Of a stretch of DNA of 64,000 nt, positions 17,840 to 29,365 are shown piece by piece. The stretch lies in contig NZ_BDBY01000143.1 of NCBI RefSeq assembly GCF_001613225.1, forward strand, positions 1 through 64,000, written 5' to 3'. The notes below the pieces were generated by a model that was not told the DNA's origin, ran no database searches, and worked only from the letters and a program-made list of their open reading frames with translations. Position 1 is the stretch's first letter. The number at the start of each line of letters is the position of its first letter. The stretch is from Nocardia pseudovaccinii NBRC 100343 (GTDB lineage: Bacteria; Actinomycetota; Actinomycetes; Mycobacteriales; Mycobacteriaceae). Position numbers and translations under genes: made by a program.

Positions 17840-18201
17840 CCCCTTGGACAGCTCTCACGGCGATGACGGACACGAGCGACCACCATCGAAATTTCGCAGC
17901 ATCCAGGATCGAACAACCAGAACCCGGGGAGCTCCCCCTGAGTGAGAGCGCGGCTAGATCATATCGTCAGTAAAGAATTGGCAGCAACCAGACCACTTGG
18001 AGCACAGCGGATCCGAAACTGCGGGAAGGTGACAACTGATTTCGCAAGTACACGGGTAACTCGCCGGGGACGCCCAAAACCGAGCCAGGCAGGCGACGCT
18101 GAACGCAGCTGTCGCGGCACTTACTTGTATGGCCTGAAGATTCGGGGAGGCGGATGAGCACGGGGCGGACACGTGCGGCGAGCGGCAGAGCTGAGCGGCG
18201 C
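17840..18201. other. Gene-free stretch between sigM and murJ
   Basis: These 362 bp should carry the sigM promoter and the end of the murJ transcript. I see no convincing promoter, terminator or small gene. The base composition is somewhat less GC-rich around 17940-18060. Confidence 0.5.
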
Positions 18202-21200
18202 TTACGGCGCGGCGTCGAAACGCAGGTCGGCGATCGAGGTCTGGAACTGGCCACCGGAATTGCCGAGTCCGGTGATCCATACGAGCACATAGCGGGCCGC
18301 CTGATCGCTGCGGACCGGGATTTCGGTGATGCCGTTCTCTAGTCGCGCCGAGCCGATCAGCTGGGTCTGGTCCAGCGTCGGCGAGGCTGTCGGGGAGGTG
18401 CGGATCTCGACCGAGGTGCCCGTACTCGGCGATTCGATCGAGACGCTCGTCAGCTTGGCCGGACTCGGCAGGGTGGCCAGCAGCCCGACGCCCTTCTTGA
18501 GCGCCGGGAACTGCTGGAAGTACTGATCGGTGCGCCAGACGGTGCTCGGATCGTGATCGAGCACCGCACCGGTTCCGCTGACATTGTCCGGTGTGCCCTC
18601 CGGGGAGAACACCGACACACTCGTCACCGGAACCGGCACCCCACCCGCGGCCGTCCCGGTCGTACCACCGGAAGTGGGCGCGGGCGCGGGTGAACTGTTC
18701 GTGGTGAGGCCGATATTGCGCTGCTCGTTGAGCGGTGCGTCCGAGGCGCTCGGCGCGAAAACGCTGACCATCCACCAGATGATGATGCCGACCACGAGCG
18801 CGGCCAGAATGCCGAGCCCGACCATGATCCACATCATCCGCTGCGAGCGTTCCCGTTCCGCCGCAAGCAATTCCGGATCGGCGAGCGATTCCTCGGCACC
18901 GCTCGACGGACGCTGACCGAGGCGCAGCACCGGGATGAAATCGGTCTTCTGATCGACCACCGAGGCCTGTTCGAGCACATGCTGCACGGTCGCAGCGGTG
19001 CGCACGCCCTTGTTCGATTCCAGTGAACGGACCGCCACCGCCGAGATCTCGAACGGCACCTCGGGCCGGATCTGCCGCGGTTCGACGGGTGTGCCGTCGG
19101 AACCGAAATCGGCCAGCCGCAAACCGCCCACCGTCGCTGCCGTGCCGGTCATGCCACCGGCACGGATCGGCCAGCGTGCGGTGATCAACGCGTAGAGCAT
19201 GGCGCCGAGGCCGCGCACATCGGATTGCGCGTCGGAATCGGACAGCGTGCCCGGGAACGCGAGCACCGCATCACCGGTGGCACTGATCCGCACCCGGTCC
19301 GGATGGTCGATGGACAGCGAACCGCCGCCGCGATGGGCCAGTTCGGCCGCCGAGGCCAAGGCCCGGATGGCACGCGCGGCACCGATCGGCGACGGCACCG
19401 TCTCGGCCATTTCGCGCAGCGAGCGGCCCGGCGTCCATTCGGCCACCACGATGCCGCCGGAGCTGCCACGCACCACATCGAGTACGCGAGCCAGGCCCGG
19501 CGAGTTGATCCGGCCCAGGCGCAGCGTGCGCGACAGGATGGCCTGCGGACCGTCGTGACCGGAGTTGTCGGTCGCCTTCTGATCGGCGTCGACGAAGGTG
19601 AGCGCGACCTCGCGGTCGAGCTTGATATCGAGCGCCTGCCAGAACTTGAGTCCGCGGGATCCACCGTGACTCGCGAGCAGCCGGTAGCGGCCGCCCGCTA
19701 CGGAAGCGCCCGGAATCAGCTTGGGGCCGCGCGGCGTTCTTCGACCCGCGTCGTCCATCGGCGGTAGCTGCGGCGGGATCGGGATCATCCCGGTGTCGTA
19801 CATCGGATCGCGCTGCGGGGCCTCCCGCGGTTGCTCACCGGATCCGGGCGCCGAATCGTGCTCCGGCGGACCGTTATCGGCACCCTGATTCGCGTATGCG
19901 GGATCGGAGGCCTCCCCGGCGGGCGGAACATCTGTGGAGAGCCCGCCTGCCTTGGTCGCAGCAGATTCGGCGGCTGGGACGCCGCCCGGCGCCGCGTCGT
20001 CGCTCACCCTCGTTCCTCCTTCGCCCTGATATGTCGAAGTTCCGGCGAACTCGCCACTTGTGCTTCTCTGCCGAACAGGGTACGGGAACTCACCCATACC
20101 GGTGCTGTCAACGGTATGAGCTCGAATCACGGGTAGCACCATGGTTTGGGCATCCATGTACGGGTCGAAACCAGGGTATGCCACATACGGCTCGGGCCGC
20201 CGGAATACCTGTGTCGCGTACTCGTCCTCGACCGGCCCCTCGAGATCGAGATCGGGGGCGGGCGGGGTGAAGCCGAGGCGCCGGGAGACGGCGACGGTGA
20301 TCGCGACGATCTCCGGGATACCGGCCAGGCGCATCAGCCCGAAGGCGACCGCGAACATCACAATGGCCGATACGATCACCCGGATCAGCGAGCCGGGTCC
20401 GCCGGAGAGGCGGTCGAGTCCGAGCACCTTGTCGACGATGAGCATCACCGCGCCACCCGCGATCGAGGACAGCAGGACGCGGGTAACCGTGCGTCCGACA
20501 TTGACCATGCGCAGATCGCCGAGGCTCTGGTGCAGCAGGTAGCCGCCGATGACGGCACCGGCCAGGAAGCCGAGTCCGGTCGCGACACCGAGGATTTTCA
20601 CGACCTGACCGCTGTCGCTCGCCAGCGCGGGCGCCAGTGCCGAGAACAGGATCTTGATCGTCGTGATGGCGAGGATGATCCAGGTCGGCGTCCACGCCTG
20701 CTCTCTTGCGTAGAAAACGCGGAGGTGGATGAGTACCAGGGAGTACGGGATCAGCGTGAAGGCCGACCAGCTCACCGCTTCGCCGAGGCGCGCGGCGTCG
20801 CCGGTGAACCGTGCATAGCCGAACAGCGCCTCGCCGACCTGCGGGCCGGCCAGCGTCAGGAAGGTGACCACCGGAACGAGGGCGATCATCGTCAAGCGGG
20901 TTGCGACGGACAGATCGTCCACGACGGCGGGAGTGTCATCGGCGGCCGCGTTGCGGCTCAGCCGCGGCATGATCGCGGTGAGCAGTGTGACGCCGAGTAC
21001 GCCGTAGGGCAGCTGGAGCAGCAGCCAGGCATTGGTATAGATCGCCGGGCCTGCCTCATCGGCCGTCGAGGCGATGTGGTTCGAGACGATCAGACCGATC
21101 TGGCTGATCACCACGTACAGGATGATGGCCGAACCCATCTTGCCGAACTGCTTGAGTCGCGCGTCGATACCCCACAGCGGCCGCAGATCGATCTGATTGC

Positions 21201-22632
21201 GCTTGATCGCGGGCAGCAGGCTCAGCGCCTGGGTGGCCACACCGAGGGTGATGCCGCCGCCGAGGACCAGCAATTTCGGATCGCTCATCCGGACCGGATC
21301 CAGCGTGATCTCGCCCGGCGTCAGGGCGTAGAGACCGAGCACGACCAACACGACCAGGTTGTTCAGCACCGGTGCCCAGGCCCCGGGTTTGAAGTTCTGA
21401 CGGGTATTGAGGATCGCGGTGAGCAGCGCCGACATACCGTAGAACAGGATGGCGGGCACCAATAGATAGGTCAGCGCCGTAGTCAGTTCGGTATTGACCT
21501 TGCCGTCCGAGGAGACGAAGACCCGGGTCGCCAGCAACGGCGTCGCCGCCGCGGCGAAGAGGGTGGCCGCAGCGAGCACCGCGAAGGCGGCGGTGACCAG
21601 CCTGCGGACGAAAGCGACGCCCCCGTCGTCGTCTTCCTGTTCGGCACGCACCAGCGTCGGCACCACCATCGCGGTCAAGACCGCGCCGAGGACGAGCTCG
21701 GTGATCATATTCGGGATCAGGTTGGCCGAGGTGTAGGCACTCGCGACGGCCGGGCCGAGCGCGGTCAGCAACAGCAGCTGTTTGCCGAAGCCGGTGACGC
21801 GGCTGATCAGGGTGGCGATCGCGATCGATCCGGAGTCGCGCAGCAGACGCGAACTCGCGTTCTGTTTGGTTTCGGTCGCGACCGCGCCCGATGCGGGTGC
21901 GGCGGGCCATTCCTGGGTCCGTGGCCTGGCCGCTTCCCGGGGAACGGGACGTTGCGGCTGTTCCACCGATTGCCGCCGTTCGACAGGTTGCTGGCGATCG
22001 ACCGGTCGCTGTTGTTCGATCTGCGGTTGCCGCGTCGCCGGGGGGTGTGGCGGTGGAGTCTGATAGCTCGGCCGCGGCGCCTGGTAGTTCGGCGGCGGCG
22101 CCAAACGTTGGGGCGGGACCCGAGGCGGTGCGCCCGGCGGTCCCGGTACCGGTTGACCGGGTGGCATCTGTTGACCGGGTGGCATCGGACGTGGCCGGGC
22201 CGGACCGGGCTGCGGCGGCGCCGGGTATTGCCGCTGACCCGGATGTGCCTGCTGACCCGGATGTGGCCGGGGTTCGGGGTATTGCTGCGGTTCCGGATAT
22301 TGCGGAGGACGGGGTACCGGCCGCTGCTGCGGCCGGGGTTGCCTGGGCAATGCGCCGGAGGGCGGTGCCATCGGCCCGGTCGGCGGTTGCGATACGCGGG
22401 GTGTCGGCCGCGGCGGCGGCACCGGTCGCTGCGGCGGACCCGGCCGACTCACCTGCGGTACGCGCGGCGAATCGCCGAAACGTTCATCGGGAGTCATCTC
22501 CGCGTCCTCCGGTTCTGCCGGTGGCTGCGCCAGTTGCCGTTCCCAGGGTGCCGAAGGCGCCCGGCGGGCCTGGGGTCCGTCGGGCCGGTCAACAGGTGGT
22601 TGCCGATGAGCGGATAGATCATCGTCGCTCAT
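18202..22632 (-). CDS. murJ: Lipid II flippase MurJ with pseudokinase and extracellular domains
   Basis: MurJ flips lipid II across the membrane for peptidoglycan synthesis. The 1476-residue product is a fusion. Residues 1-255 are a disordered Pro/Gln/Arg-rich tail. The MOP-superfamily flippase with about 14 membrane helices spans about 257-790. A linker follows, then a kinase-like domain at about 980-1225. It lacks the usual HRD catalytic motif (AHRGGGSLSIDHPDRV in its place) and a DFG, so it is a pseudokinase. One membrane helix lies near 1265-1288. A C-terminal extracellular domain resembles carbohydrate-binding folds. M. tuberculosis MviN (Rv3910) has the same order in about 1184 residues; there PknB phosphorylates the pseudokinase, which recruits FhaA. 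The long N-terminal tail is the main difference. Confidence 0.93.
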   Translation of the reverse strand: MSDDDLSAHRQPPVDRPDGPQARRAPSAPWERQLAQPPAEPEDAEMTPDERFGDSPRVPQVSRPGPPQRPVPPPRPTPRVSQPPTGPMAPPSGALPRQPRPQQRPVPRPPQYPEPQQYPEPRPHPGQQAHPGQRQYPAPPQPGPARPRPMPPGQQMPPGQPVPGPPGAPPRVPPQRLAPPPNYQAPRPSYQTPPPHPPATRQPQIEQQRPVDRQQPVERRQSVEQPQRPVPREAARPRTQEWPAAPASGAVATETKQNASSRLLRDSGSIAIATLISRVTGFGKQLLLLTALGPAVASAYTSANLIPNMITELVLGAVLTAMVVPTLVRAEQEDDDGGVAFVRRLVTAAFAVLAAATLFAAAATPLLATRVFVSSDGKVNTELTTALTYLLVPAILFYGMSALLTAILNTRQNFKPGAWAPVLNNLVVLVVLGLYALTPGEITLDPVRMSDPKLLVLGGGITLGVATQALSLLPAIKRNQIDLRPLWGIDARLKQFGKMGSAIILYVVISQIGLIVSNHIASTADEAGPAIYTNAWLLLQLPYGVLGVTLLTAIMPRLSRNAAADDTPAVVDDLSVATRLTMIALVPVVTFLTLAGPQVGEALFGYARFTGDAARLGEAVSWSAFTLIPYSLVLIHLRVFYAREQAWTPTWIILAITTIKILFSALAPALASDSGQVVKILGVATGLGFLAGAVIGGYLLHQSLGDLRMVNVGRTVTRVLLSSIAGGAVMLIVDKVLGLDRLSGGPGSLIRVIVSAIVMFAVAFGLMRLAGIPEIVAITVAVSRRLGFTPPAPDLDLEGPVEDEYATQVFRRPEPYVAYPGFDPYMDAQTMVLPVIRAHTVDSTGMGEFPYPVRQRSTSGEFAGTSTYQGEGGTRVSDDAAPGGVPAAESAATKAGGLSTDVPPAGEASDPAYANQGADNGPPEHDSAPGSGEQPREAPQRDPMYDTGMIPIPPQLPPMDDAGRRTPRGPKLIPGASVAGGRYRLLASHGGSRGLKFWQALDIKLDREVALTFVDADQKATDNSGHDGPQAILSRTLRLGRINSPGLARVLDVVRGSSGGIVVAEWTPGRSLREMAETVPSPIGAARAIRALASAAELAHRGGGSLSIDHPDRVRISATGDAVLAFPGTLSDSDAQSDVRGLGAMLYALITARWPIRAGGMTGTAATVGGLRLADFGSDGTPVEPRQIRPEVPFEISAVAVRSLESNKGVRTAATVQHVLEQASVVDQKTDFIPVLRLGQRPSSGAEESLADPELLAAERERSQRMMWIMVGLGILAALVVGIIIWWMVSVFAPSASDAPLNEQRNIGLTTNSSPAPAPTSGGTTGTAAGGVPVPVTSVSVFSPEGTPDNVSGTGAVLDHDPSTVWRTDQYFQQFPALKKGVGLLATLPSPAKLTSVSIESPSTGTSVEIRTSPTASPTLDQTQLIGSARLENGITEIPVRSDQAARYVLVWITGLGNSGGQFQTSIADLRFDAAP

Positions 22633-22816
22633 CGTGCCTCCTGCGCCATGCCATCCCCCGCCGCCGGGCCGATGACGCCCAGGGTGTTACGCGATTGTCC
22701 TCCACGATGCCATGAGTGGTGCGAGGTCGGGTACCGATCAGAGGCGACCGACTGCCTACAGGTCGGTCGAATCAACACAGCGATGACAGCCGAGCACGAG
22801 CGAGGTGTCCTCGTCG

Positions 22817-25501
22817 TCATCCCGCCTCCTGCTGCTCCTGCTGCTGTAAGACGCGCCTGCGCGCCCGTCGGTACCTGTTCACCCGGCGTCGGGTGCCCGG
22901 ATCGAAACCCTCGTCGGCCGGATCCGGCTGCCCGCGGAACCGACGCAGCAACCGGCGCCCGGCCAATAGGAACAGCAGTATTCCGGCACACGCCGTAATT
23001 ATTGCCAAGGTCTGACCGTAAGCGTTCGAACGCACCGAGACCGAGGTGGGATTGCCGAGTGGGACACCGTCGGACGTGGTAAGGGAGATCGGAATGACCA
23101 GGTTACGGCTATCGGTGACCTCGGTCGGGATCTGGAACGACCGGCTTCCGGTAGGCGGCAGCGTCTCTTCGCCCGGATCGGTGATCTTCGTCTCCGTCGG
23201 CGCCTCGATCCGGAACCGGACCCGGATGGCGACCGGCAGATCGTTGCGTGCGACCAATAGCAACGGGCTCTGTTCGGAAGCCAAGGTGTACACCCCGCCG
23301 GGCGGCAGCACGGTGACCGAACCGTAGAGCCGGTCCAGCGTGCGTGTCGTCTGGTCGAGTCGGCGCTGGGCGTACGTGTCCGGCTGTGCGGAATCGCCGG
23401 AGCGCCGGTCCGAGAGGGTCAGGACGCGCAGCAGACCGTCGCGGAGCGGGGTCAGATATTGGTTCGGCGTCGGCTCGGTCTCGGGCACCTCGACGAGCGA
23501 ACGCATGAGATCGGTGATCCGGCGGCCCTGGTCGCGGACCGGGAGCACGAAGCGGTCCGGAACCGCATCATGGGCGGCCTGCGGCAGATAATCGGGTTCG
23601 TGGGGCTGCGCGTCGGGCGATTCGGCGACCAGCTCGGCGAGCGTGCGCGGCGTCGCGAGGTTGTTGTGCAGCAGCAGGTCGACCTGCTTCAGGATCGCGG
23701 TGGCTTCTTCCCGGTTCGCGCTCCACTGCTGTGGCGGTACCAGCAGCAGTGAGCGCGGGCGGCTCGGGTCCGGGTTCAGCGCGGACCAAGTGATGGCGCC
23801 GAGCGCATCCTGCAGGCGGGCCATCCGGGAGTCGTTGGTGACGTCGTAGCGGACGCGTGCGGGGGTGAACGACGGGGTGGGCGGGTTGGAGCCGACGGCG
23901 GCGAGGGCGGTCGCGGACCAGATATCGAAGGTCGCCGCGTGCAGTGCCGGATCGGCGGGTGGGGTCTGGGTGCCGGAGGGTGCCGCGCTCGTCGTCGGGG
24001 CGGATGTGCTCGTGGCGGATGTGCTCGGTGTGGCGCTGATCTGCGGTTCCGGTGTCGGTATCGGCGTGACGGGAACCGGGGCGATCTCGGCCAGCCGGAC
24101 CACATCCGGCGTGCTCGTCTCCGGCAGCGGCTGACTCGAGGTGGTCTGGTTGGCGGTGCTCTGACTACCGGCGCCGCCGCGGCCGGTGGTGATCGGCTGC
24201 GAATCCGTCGAGGTACCGGCGGTGCCGAGCGGGACGGCCGCGTTATCGGCCAGTACCGCGGTCCCGAAACCGTGGCCGCGCAACAACATTCCCGCGCTCT
24301 CATCGATACTGCCGGAATCCGGCACGCTGACACCGCGCACCGATTTGGTGGCCAGAATCGAATCGACGATATCGGCGGGGTCGTTCAACGCTCGCGTGGA
24401 CAGTTCGGCATCGTTGACCGCGGCCAGTGCGGTGATATCGACCTGTGCGAACGGCAGTGCGACCGTGCAGGTCGATGCGGCGACCGCGCGCAACCGGTCC
24501 AGCCAAGTCTGGGCCTGATCGGCACCGGTGCCCGCCCTGGTCGCACCGTCCGGATCGGATGGGCTCGCCAGGACGCGATAACCCTTGGTCATCACCTGTG
24601 CGGTGATCAGCAGATCGGGATCGATCGCGATGCAGACCGCCGAGTTCAGCGTGCGATCGCGACTGGCCGGGTTGGTGCCGAGTACCGATTCCAACGCGCC
24701 GAGCAATTGGTCCAGACGCCCGCCCTTGCCCAGCGATGCGGCCAGCTCGTCGTCGGTGAGCTCGGCTTTTCCATTGAGCGGGCCGGTGACACCGGCGACC
24801 AGCCGAGGGCGGTCGGCCAGCGGCCACAGCAGCGTCGTCGCCACCGGGGTATCGGGCGCGGCGGGCACCGGCGAGCTGATATCGACCGCGGGCGGTACAC
24901 CCAGCACCGGGAGCAGGAACCGTGCGTCGTCGAGGCGGGCCTGGGTGCCGTAGGCCGGTTCCCCGTTGACATTCAGCAGCAGCGGATAAACGCCGGGCTT
25001 GGTGATATCGAGCGCGGCCGCACCGCCACTGGAGCGCAACGGGATGCTGATCGTGAACTGTTTGCGCTGGCCGGGACTCAAACGGTCGGCAACATCTTCG
25101 AACGGACCGGTCACGTCGTAGTTGACCTGGTCCAAGCGCAGAGTCGAGCGCAGCGCGCTCGGTGCCGACACCGCGGCGGCGCGTTGGATGCGGACACTGA
25201 TGTCCTCGACCACCCGATCGCCGATATTGGTGACGGTGCCCGCGACCGTCAGCGTCGGATCGCTGGTGGTGGTCACCGCGGACGGATTCACCGAATCCAG
25301 AGTCAGCTTCAGGAATTTCGGCGACGACGAACTGTTCGGCGTCGTCGGCTGGGCGGCGGCGGGCTGGGCGAGCAATACCGGGACCGCCGTCGCTGTGCCG
25401 AGAATGGTCAGGACCGCCGCGATGATCCGGAACAGGGCCGCCCGTCGCCCGACCACCACCCCCCACGGAATCGCTGCGCGATGCCGGAAAGTCTGGGTCA
25501 T
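22817..25501 (-). CDS. DUF6049 family membrane-anchored protein
   Basis: This is the counterpart of Rv3909, a conserved gene always found beside murJ in related genera; its function is not known. The 894-residue product has an N-terminal hydrophobic signal (about residues 22-50, ending LLAQPAAAQ). A large extracytoplasmic region follows, with a Ser/Thr-rich linker near 440-510, and one membrane helix at about 840-860 ([18 protein letters not shown]). The C-terminal tail is short and basic. Its start overlaps the upstream Nudix gene as ATGA. Position and topology suggest a role in cell-wall assembly with MurJ, but that is inference. Confidence 0.88.
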   Translation of the reverse strand: MTQTFRHRAAIPWGVVVGRRAALFRIIAAVLTILGTATAVPVLLAQPAAAQPTTPNSSSSPKFLKLTLDSVNPSAVTTTSDPTLTVAGTVTNIGDRVVEDISVRIQRAAAVSAPSALRSTLRLDQVNYDVTGPFEDVADRLSPGQRKQFTISIPLRSSGGAAALDITKPGVYPLLLNVNGEPAYGTQARLDDARFLLPVLGVPPAVDISSPVPAAPDTPVATTLLWPLADRPRLVAGVTGPLNGKAELTDDELAASLGKGGRLDQLLGALESVLGTNPASRDRTLNSAVCIAIDPDLLITAQVMTKGYRVLASPSDPDGATRAGTGADQAQTWLDRLRAVAASTCTVALPFAQVDITALAAVNDAELSTRALNDPADIVDSILATKSVRGVSVPDSGSIDESAGMLLRGHGFGTAVLADNAAVPLGTAGTSTDSQPITTGRGGAGSQSTANQTTSSQPLPETSTPDVVRLAEIAPVPVTPIPTPEPQISATPSTSATSTSAPTTSAAPSGTQTPPADPALHAATFDIWSATALAAVGSNPPTPSFTPARVRYDVTNDSRMARLQDALGAITWSALNPDPSRPRSLLLVPPQQWSANREEATAILKQVDLLLHNNLATPRTLAELVAESPDAQPHEPDYLPQAAHDAVPDRFVLPVRDQGRRITDLMRSLVEVPETEPTPNQYLTPLRDGLLRVLTLSDRRSGDSAQPDTYAQRRLDQTTRTLDRLYGSVTVLPPGGVYTLASEQSPLLLVARNDLPVAIRVRFRIEAPTETKITDPGEETLPPTGSRSFQIPTEVTDSRNLVIPISLTTSDGVPLGNPTSVSVRSNAYGQTLAIITACAGILLFLLAGRRLLRRFRGQPDPADEGFDPGTRRRVNRYRRARRRVLQQQEQQEAG

Positions 25502-26037
25502 CTCTTGCCGGTCTCCATCCGGTCGATCATCCGGTTCGCCACTTCGGCGAGGCGCCGCTCATCGGCGTAGGCGAGCCGAGAATCCAATTCGCTCAACGGA
25601 ACCCACGCCACCTGCGTGACCTCGACGTCGGCATCGGAGAGCTCACCACCGATGGAGCGCAGCAGATAATGATGCACGGTCTTGTGTACCCGGCGACCCT
25701 CGGTGACGAACCAGTAATCGATGCTGCCGAGTTCGGCGACCACTATCCCATTGATTCCGGTCTCCTCGGCGACCTCCCGGATCGCGGTCTGCTCGGGCGT
25801 CTCCCCCTCTTCGATATGTCCCTTGGGCAGCGACCACAGCAGTCTGCCACGCCGATCGGTCCGCCCGATCAGCGCCGCACTGCGTTTGTCGCTCGGCCCG
25901 TCCAACCCGTCGACGACGAGTCCACCCGCCGAGGTTTCCCGTACCGTGCGCATGCGCGGTTTCGCCGCGTTGGCGGCCGAACCGCGGCGCCGGGGCTGGC
26001 GGCGTCGACTGTTCGCGCGATCGGCCGGAGACACCAC
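25498..26037 (-). CDS. Nudix hydrolase (MutT4-like)
   Basis: Nudix enzymes hydrolyse nucleoside diphosphates linked to another group. The 179-residue product has the full Nudix box [12 protein letters not shown] followed by [11 protein letters not shown] (about residues 73-95), including the metal-binding REVAEE. The first 30 residues are basic and disordered. The gene occupies the position of Rv3908 (mutT4) in M. tuberculosis, divergent from pcnA and overlapping the DUF6049 gene by 4 bp. Substrate cannot be read from the sequence. Confidence 0.9.
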   Translation of the reverse strand: MVSPADRANSRRRQPRRRGSAANAAKPRMRTVRETSAGGLVVDGLDGPSDKRSAALIGRTDRRGRLLWSLPKGHIEEGETPEQTAIREVAEETGINGIVVAELGSIDYWFVTEGRRVHKTVHHYLLRSIGGELSDADVEVTQVAWVPLSELDSRLAYADERRLAEVANRMIDRMETGKR

Positions 26038-26526
26038 GCAATCCTACTGTGTTGGATTTGCAGCGCCTGCGGCGCTGCGTGTTCGCGGCCCCCTTCTGTC
26101 TCGCGTCCGAGCGGCCGAGACTCGCGACTTCGTCGCATGTGCTTCGGCCACTCGGCTGAGTCAATGGCCGCGCCTTCGCGCGGACGCGAGACGGGCCGCG
26201 AACGTCGCTCGTAAGACTCGCTCCGTGGTGGTCGCCTGAGCGGGAACCTTCGGCATCGGATGTGTGCTCGCCCAGCGATGGAGATTAACGCCTGCGCATC
26301 GACGACTCGGCTGAGTCGATAACCACACCTTCGCGCCGACGCGAGCGAACGTTGCTCGTCGGACAGCTCCATTGTGGTCGAGTGGTGCCGCCTGCTCGGC
26401 TGGACACATATGCCTTCTATATAGAGGAGATTCGCAGACCGCCCATATAGGCAGCCTGCGCAGGATGTCCGGCTGCGCGGGTTGCGCTGGAATATCGGTT
26501 GTGTGGGCTCGGTAAGCTGCTACTTC
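26038..26526. other. Divergent Nudix-pcnA intergenic region
   Basis: This 489-bp gene-free stretch must hold promoters for both directions. It contains a diverged direct repeat (26151-26236 and 26306-26382) and an AT-rich patch TTCTATATAG at about 26414 that could be part of a promoter. No small gene is convincing; open frames across it follow the repeat. Confidence 0.6.
26151..26382. repeat. Two diverged copies of an approximately 80-bp intergenic repeat
   Basis: Copy 1 (26151-26236) and copy 2 (26306-26382) both begin CTCGGCTGAGTC. They share CCTTCGCGC, GACGCGAG, GCGAACG or its shortened form, and a GTGGTCG end. Copy 2 lacks about 8 bases in the middle. They lie in the same orientation about 70 bp apart. 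Confidence 0.7.
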
Positions 26527-27987
<1,461 letters not shown>

Positions 27988-28006
27988 GCGGGAATTCGCC
28001 GGTCGA

Positions 28007-28822
28007 TCAGAAGATGATCAGCGTGGTGCCCGCCACGATGGCCGAGCGGATCTGTGCCAGGTCGAACGATCCGGTGATCCCCGGCAGCTCCACCCGGAAC
28101 CGGACCAGATCGCCCTCGCGGGTGGCGTGCACGATGCGCGCGTCGTTCGGTAGCCGATCCAGCAGGATCGCTGGCGCGGTGACCAGCTTGCGCGGGATCC
28201 GGATGCCCAGCCAGTTCGCCCGGTGGATATCGACGGTCAGCAGGTTGTCGCGCACCTGCGCTTCCAGCAGCGCGCTGATCCGGCGTTTTCGATGCTTCGC
28301 CCGGATCAACCCGCCCGCGTCGACGTCGAGTTTCCAATCGCGCTGCTGGTTATCGAGCCAGCCGACGAGCGCCTCGGTGGTGACAGTTCCGTTCAGGTCC
28401 AGCTGCTGCACCCGCGCCTTCGTCGGCACACCGGGCACCAGCCGGACGCCGTGCGCGATCACGGTGACCTGTTCGATCGGGTAGTCGTCCCAGCGCAGCC
28501 GGGACAGCACGGTCTTGGTCTGGAAATGCGCGCCGCGCCTGCGCACCTTCAGCACCTGTAACGTCGCGTGCAGATCGTGGCCGAGCAGGGTGGCGCTGAC
28601 CTCCTGGCCGCCGAACCGGCTGAGAATGCCCTCGCTGAGCACGGTCATCAGCACGTCCGGCATGAGCGCGGTCACGGTGCCCGCGCCGAAGTCGGCCAAT
28701 GGATCCACCCAGGCGGTGGTGTAGGCGAGCCATTGCTCCAGCAATGATTGATCGAACAGGCGTTTACCCATGTCGACGGCCCGCATCGGTGACCATGACG
28801 TCGGATCGAAGTACGTGGCCAT
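28007..28822 (-). CDS. Conserved hypothetical protein
   Basis: I do not recognise this family with confidence. The 271-residue product starts MATYFDPTSWSPMRA at ATG 28822, chosen because GGAG lies six bases upstream. It has no signal peptide or clear membrane helix. The second half, from about residue 90, alternates hydrophobic and basic residues with repeated V-x-G-V and L-D-L-N-G-T-V patterns. These resemble lipid-binding DUF2993/LmeA-like beta proteins, but the match is loose. The gene is convergent with pcnA (19 bp between stops). Upstream on the same strand is an epimerase remnant. Confidence 0.6.
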   Translation of the reverse strand: MATYFDPTSWSPMRAVDMGKRLFDQSLLEQWLAYTTAWVDPLADFGAGTVTALMPDVLMTVLSEGILSRFGGQEVSATLLGHDLHATLQVLKVRRRGAHFQTKTVLSRLRWDDYPIEQVTVIAHGVRLVPGVPTKARVQQLDLNGTVTTEALVGWLDNQQRDWKLDVDAGGLIRAKHRKRRISALLEAQVRDNLLTVDIHRANWLGIRIPRKLVTAPAILLDRLPNDARIVHATREGDLVRFRVELPGITGSFDLAQIRSAIVAGTTLIIF

Positions 28823-28898
28823 GATTGCTCCGAGCGTACTTGGCGTCGGCCCACCCGACCACGTTCGCGGCTGTGACGAAGTGGGCAATTGTGCGCAT

Positions 28899-29351
28899 TC
28901 AGATAGGCGTTCTATACCTGCTGGTCGGCGCCGCACCCGCATCGGCCAGGTTGATCCACGGCAGCACCCGTCCGTGCTCGTTCACCACGGGCAACTGCCG
29001 CTTGCCCAGCATCTCGGCTATGGCCTCCGTGCCGCCCGCGCTGTAGAACAGCCCGTAGCGCAATGAGATGCCTTCGAGCCCATCGGCATTCAGCATCAGC
29101 TCTTCCTTGACCCGCATGCCTTCGAGGTGCGGTTCCACCGCCGTGTCGCCGGTCGGCGCGAAGGCGTCGTCCTCGGTGAGCACGTGGTCGCCGAAATCGC
29201 CGTAGCCGTAACCGAAGACCATGGATTCGGCGATGACCCGCCGGGCGCCGACGGCGCGTGCGGGCTCCAGCAGGCCATGAGACAGCTGACCTCCCTCCGA
29301 CGTGAACACTCGAGTGTGAGCTACCTCACTCTGGAAAGCATGCCAGGGCAC
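28899..29351 (-). pseudogene. Remnant of an NAD-dependent epimerase/dehydratase gene
   Basis: The 150-codon open frame contains the middle of an extended-SDR protein: VGARRVIAESMVFGYGYGD, TEDDAFAPTGDT, GISLRYGLFYSAGG and VLPWINLADAGAA. The N-terminal Rossmann glycine motif and the entire C-terminal third are missing. A real gene front is visible at 29276-29317: a 12-bp palindrome ACACTCGAGTGT, GGAGGGAGG, and an ATG at 29278. That ATG is out of frame with the epimerase body, which resumes two bases later. This looks like a deletion that removed the Rossmann part. It lies 14 bp after the 5-oxoprolinase stop codon. Confidence 0.65.
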
Positions 29352-29365
29352 CGCGTCGAATGTGA

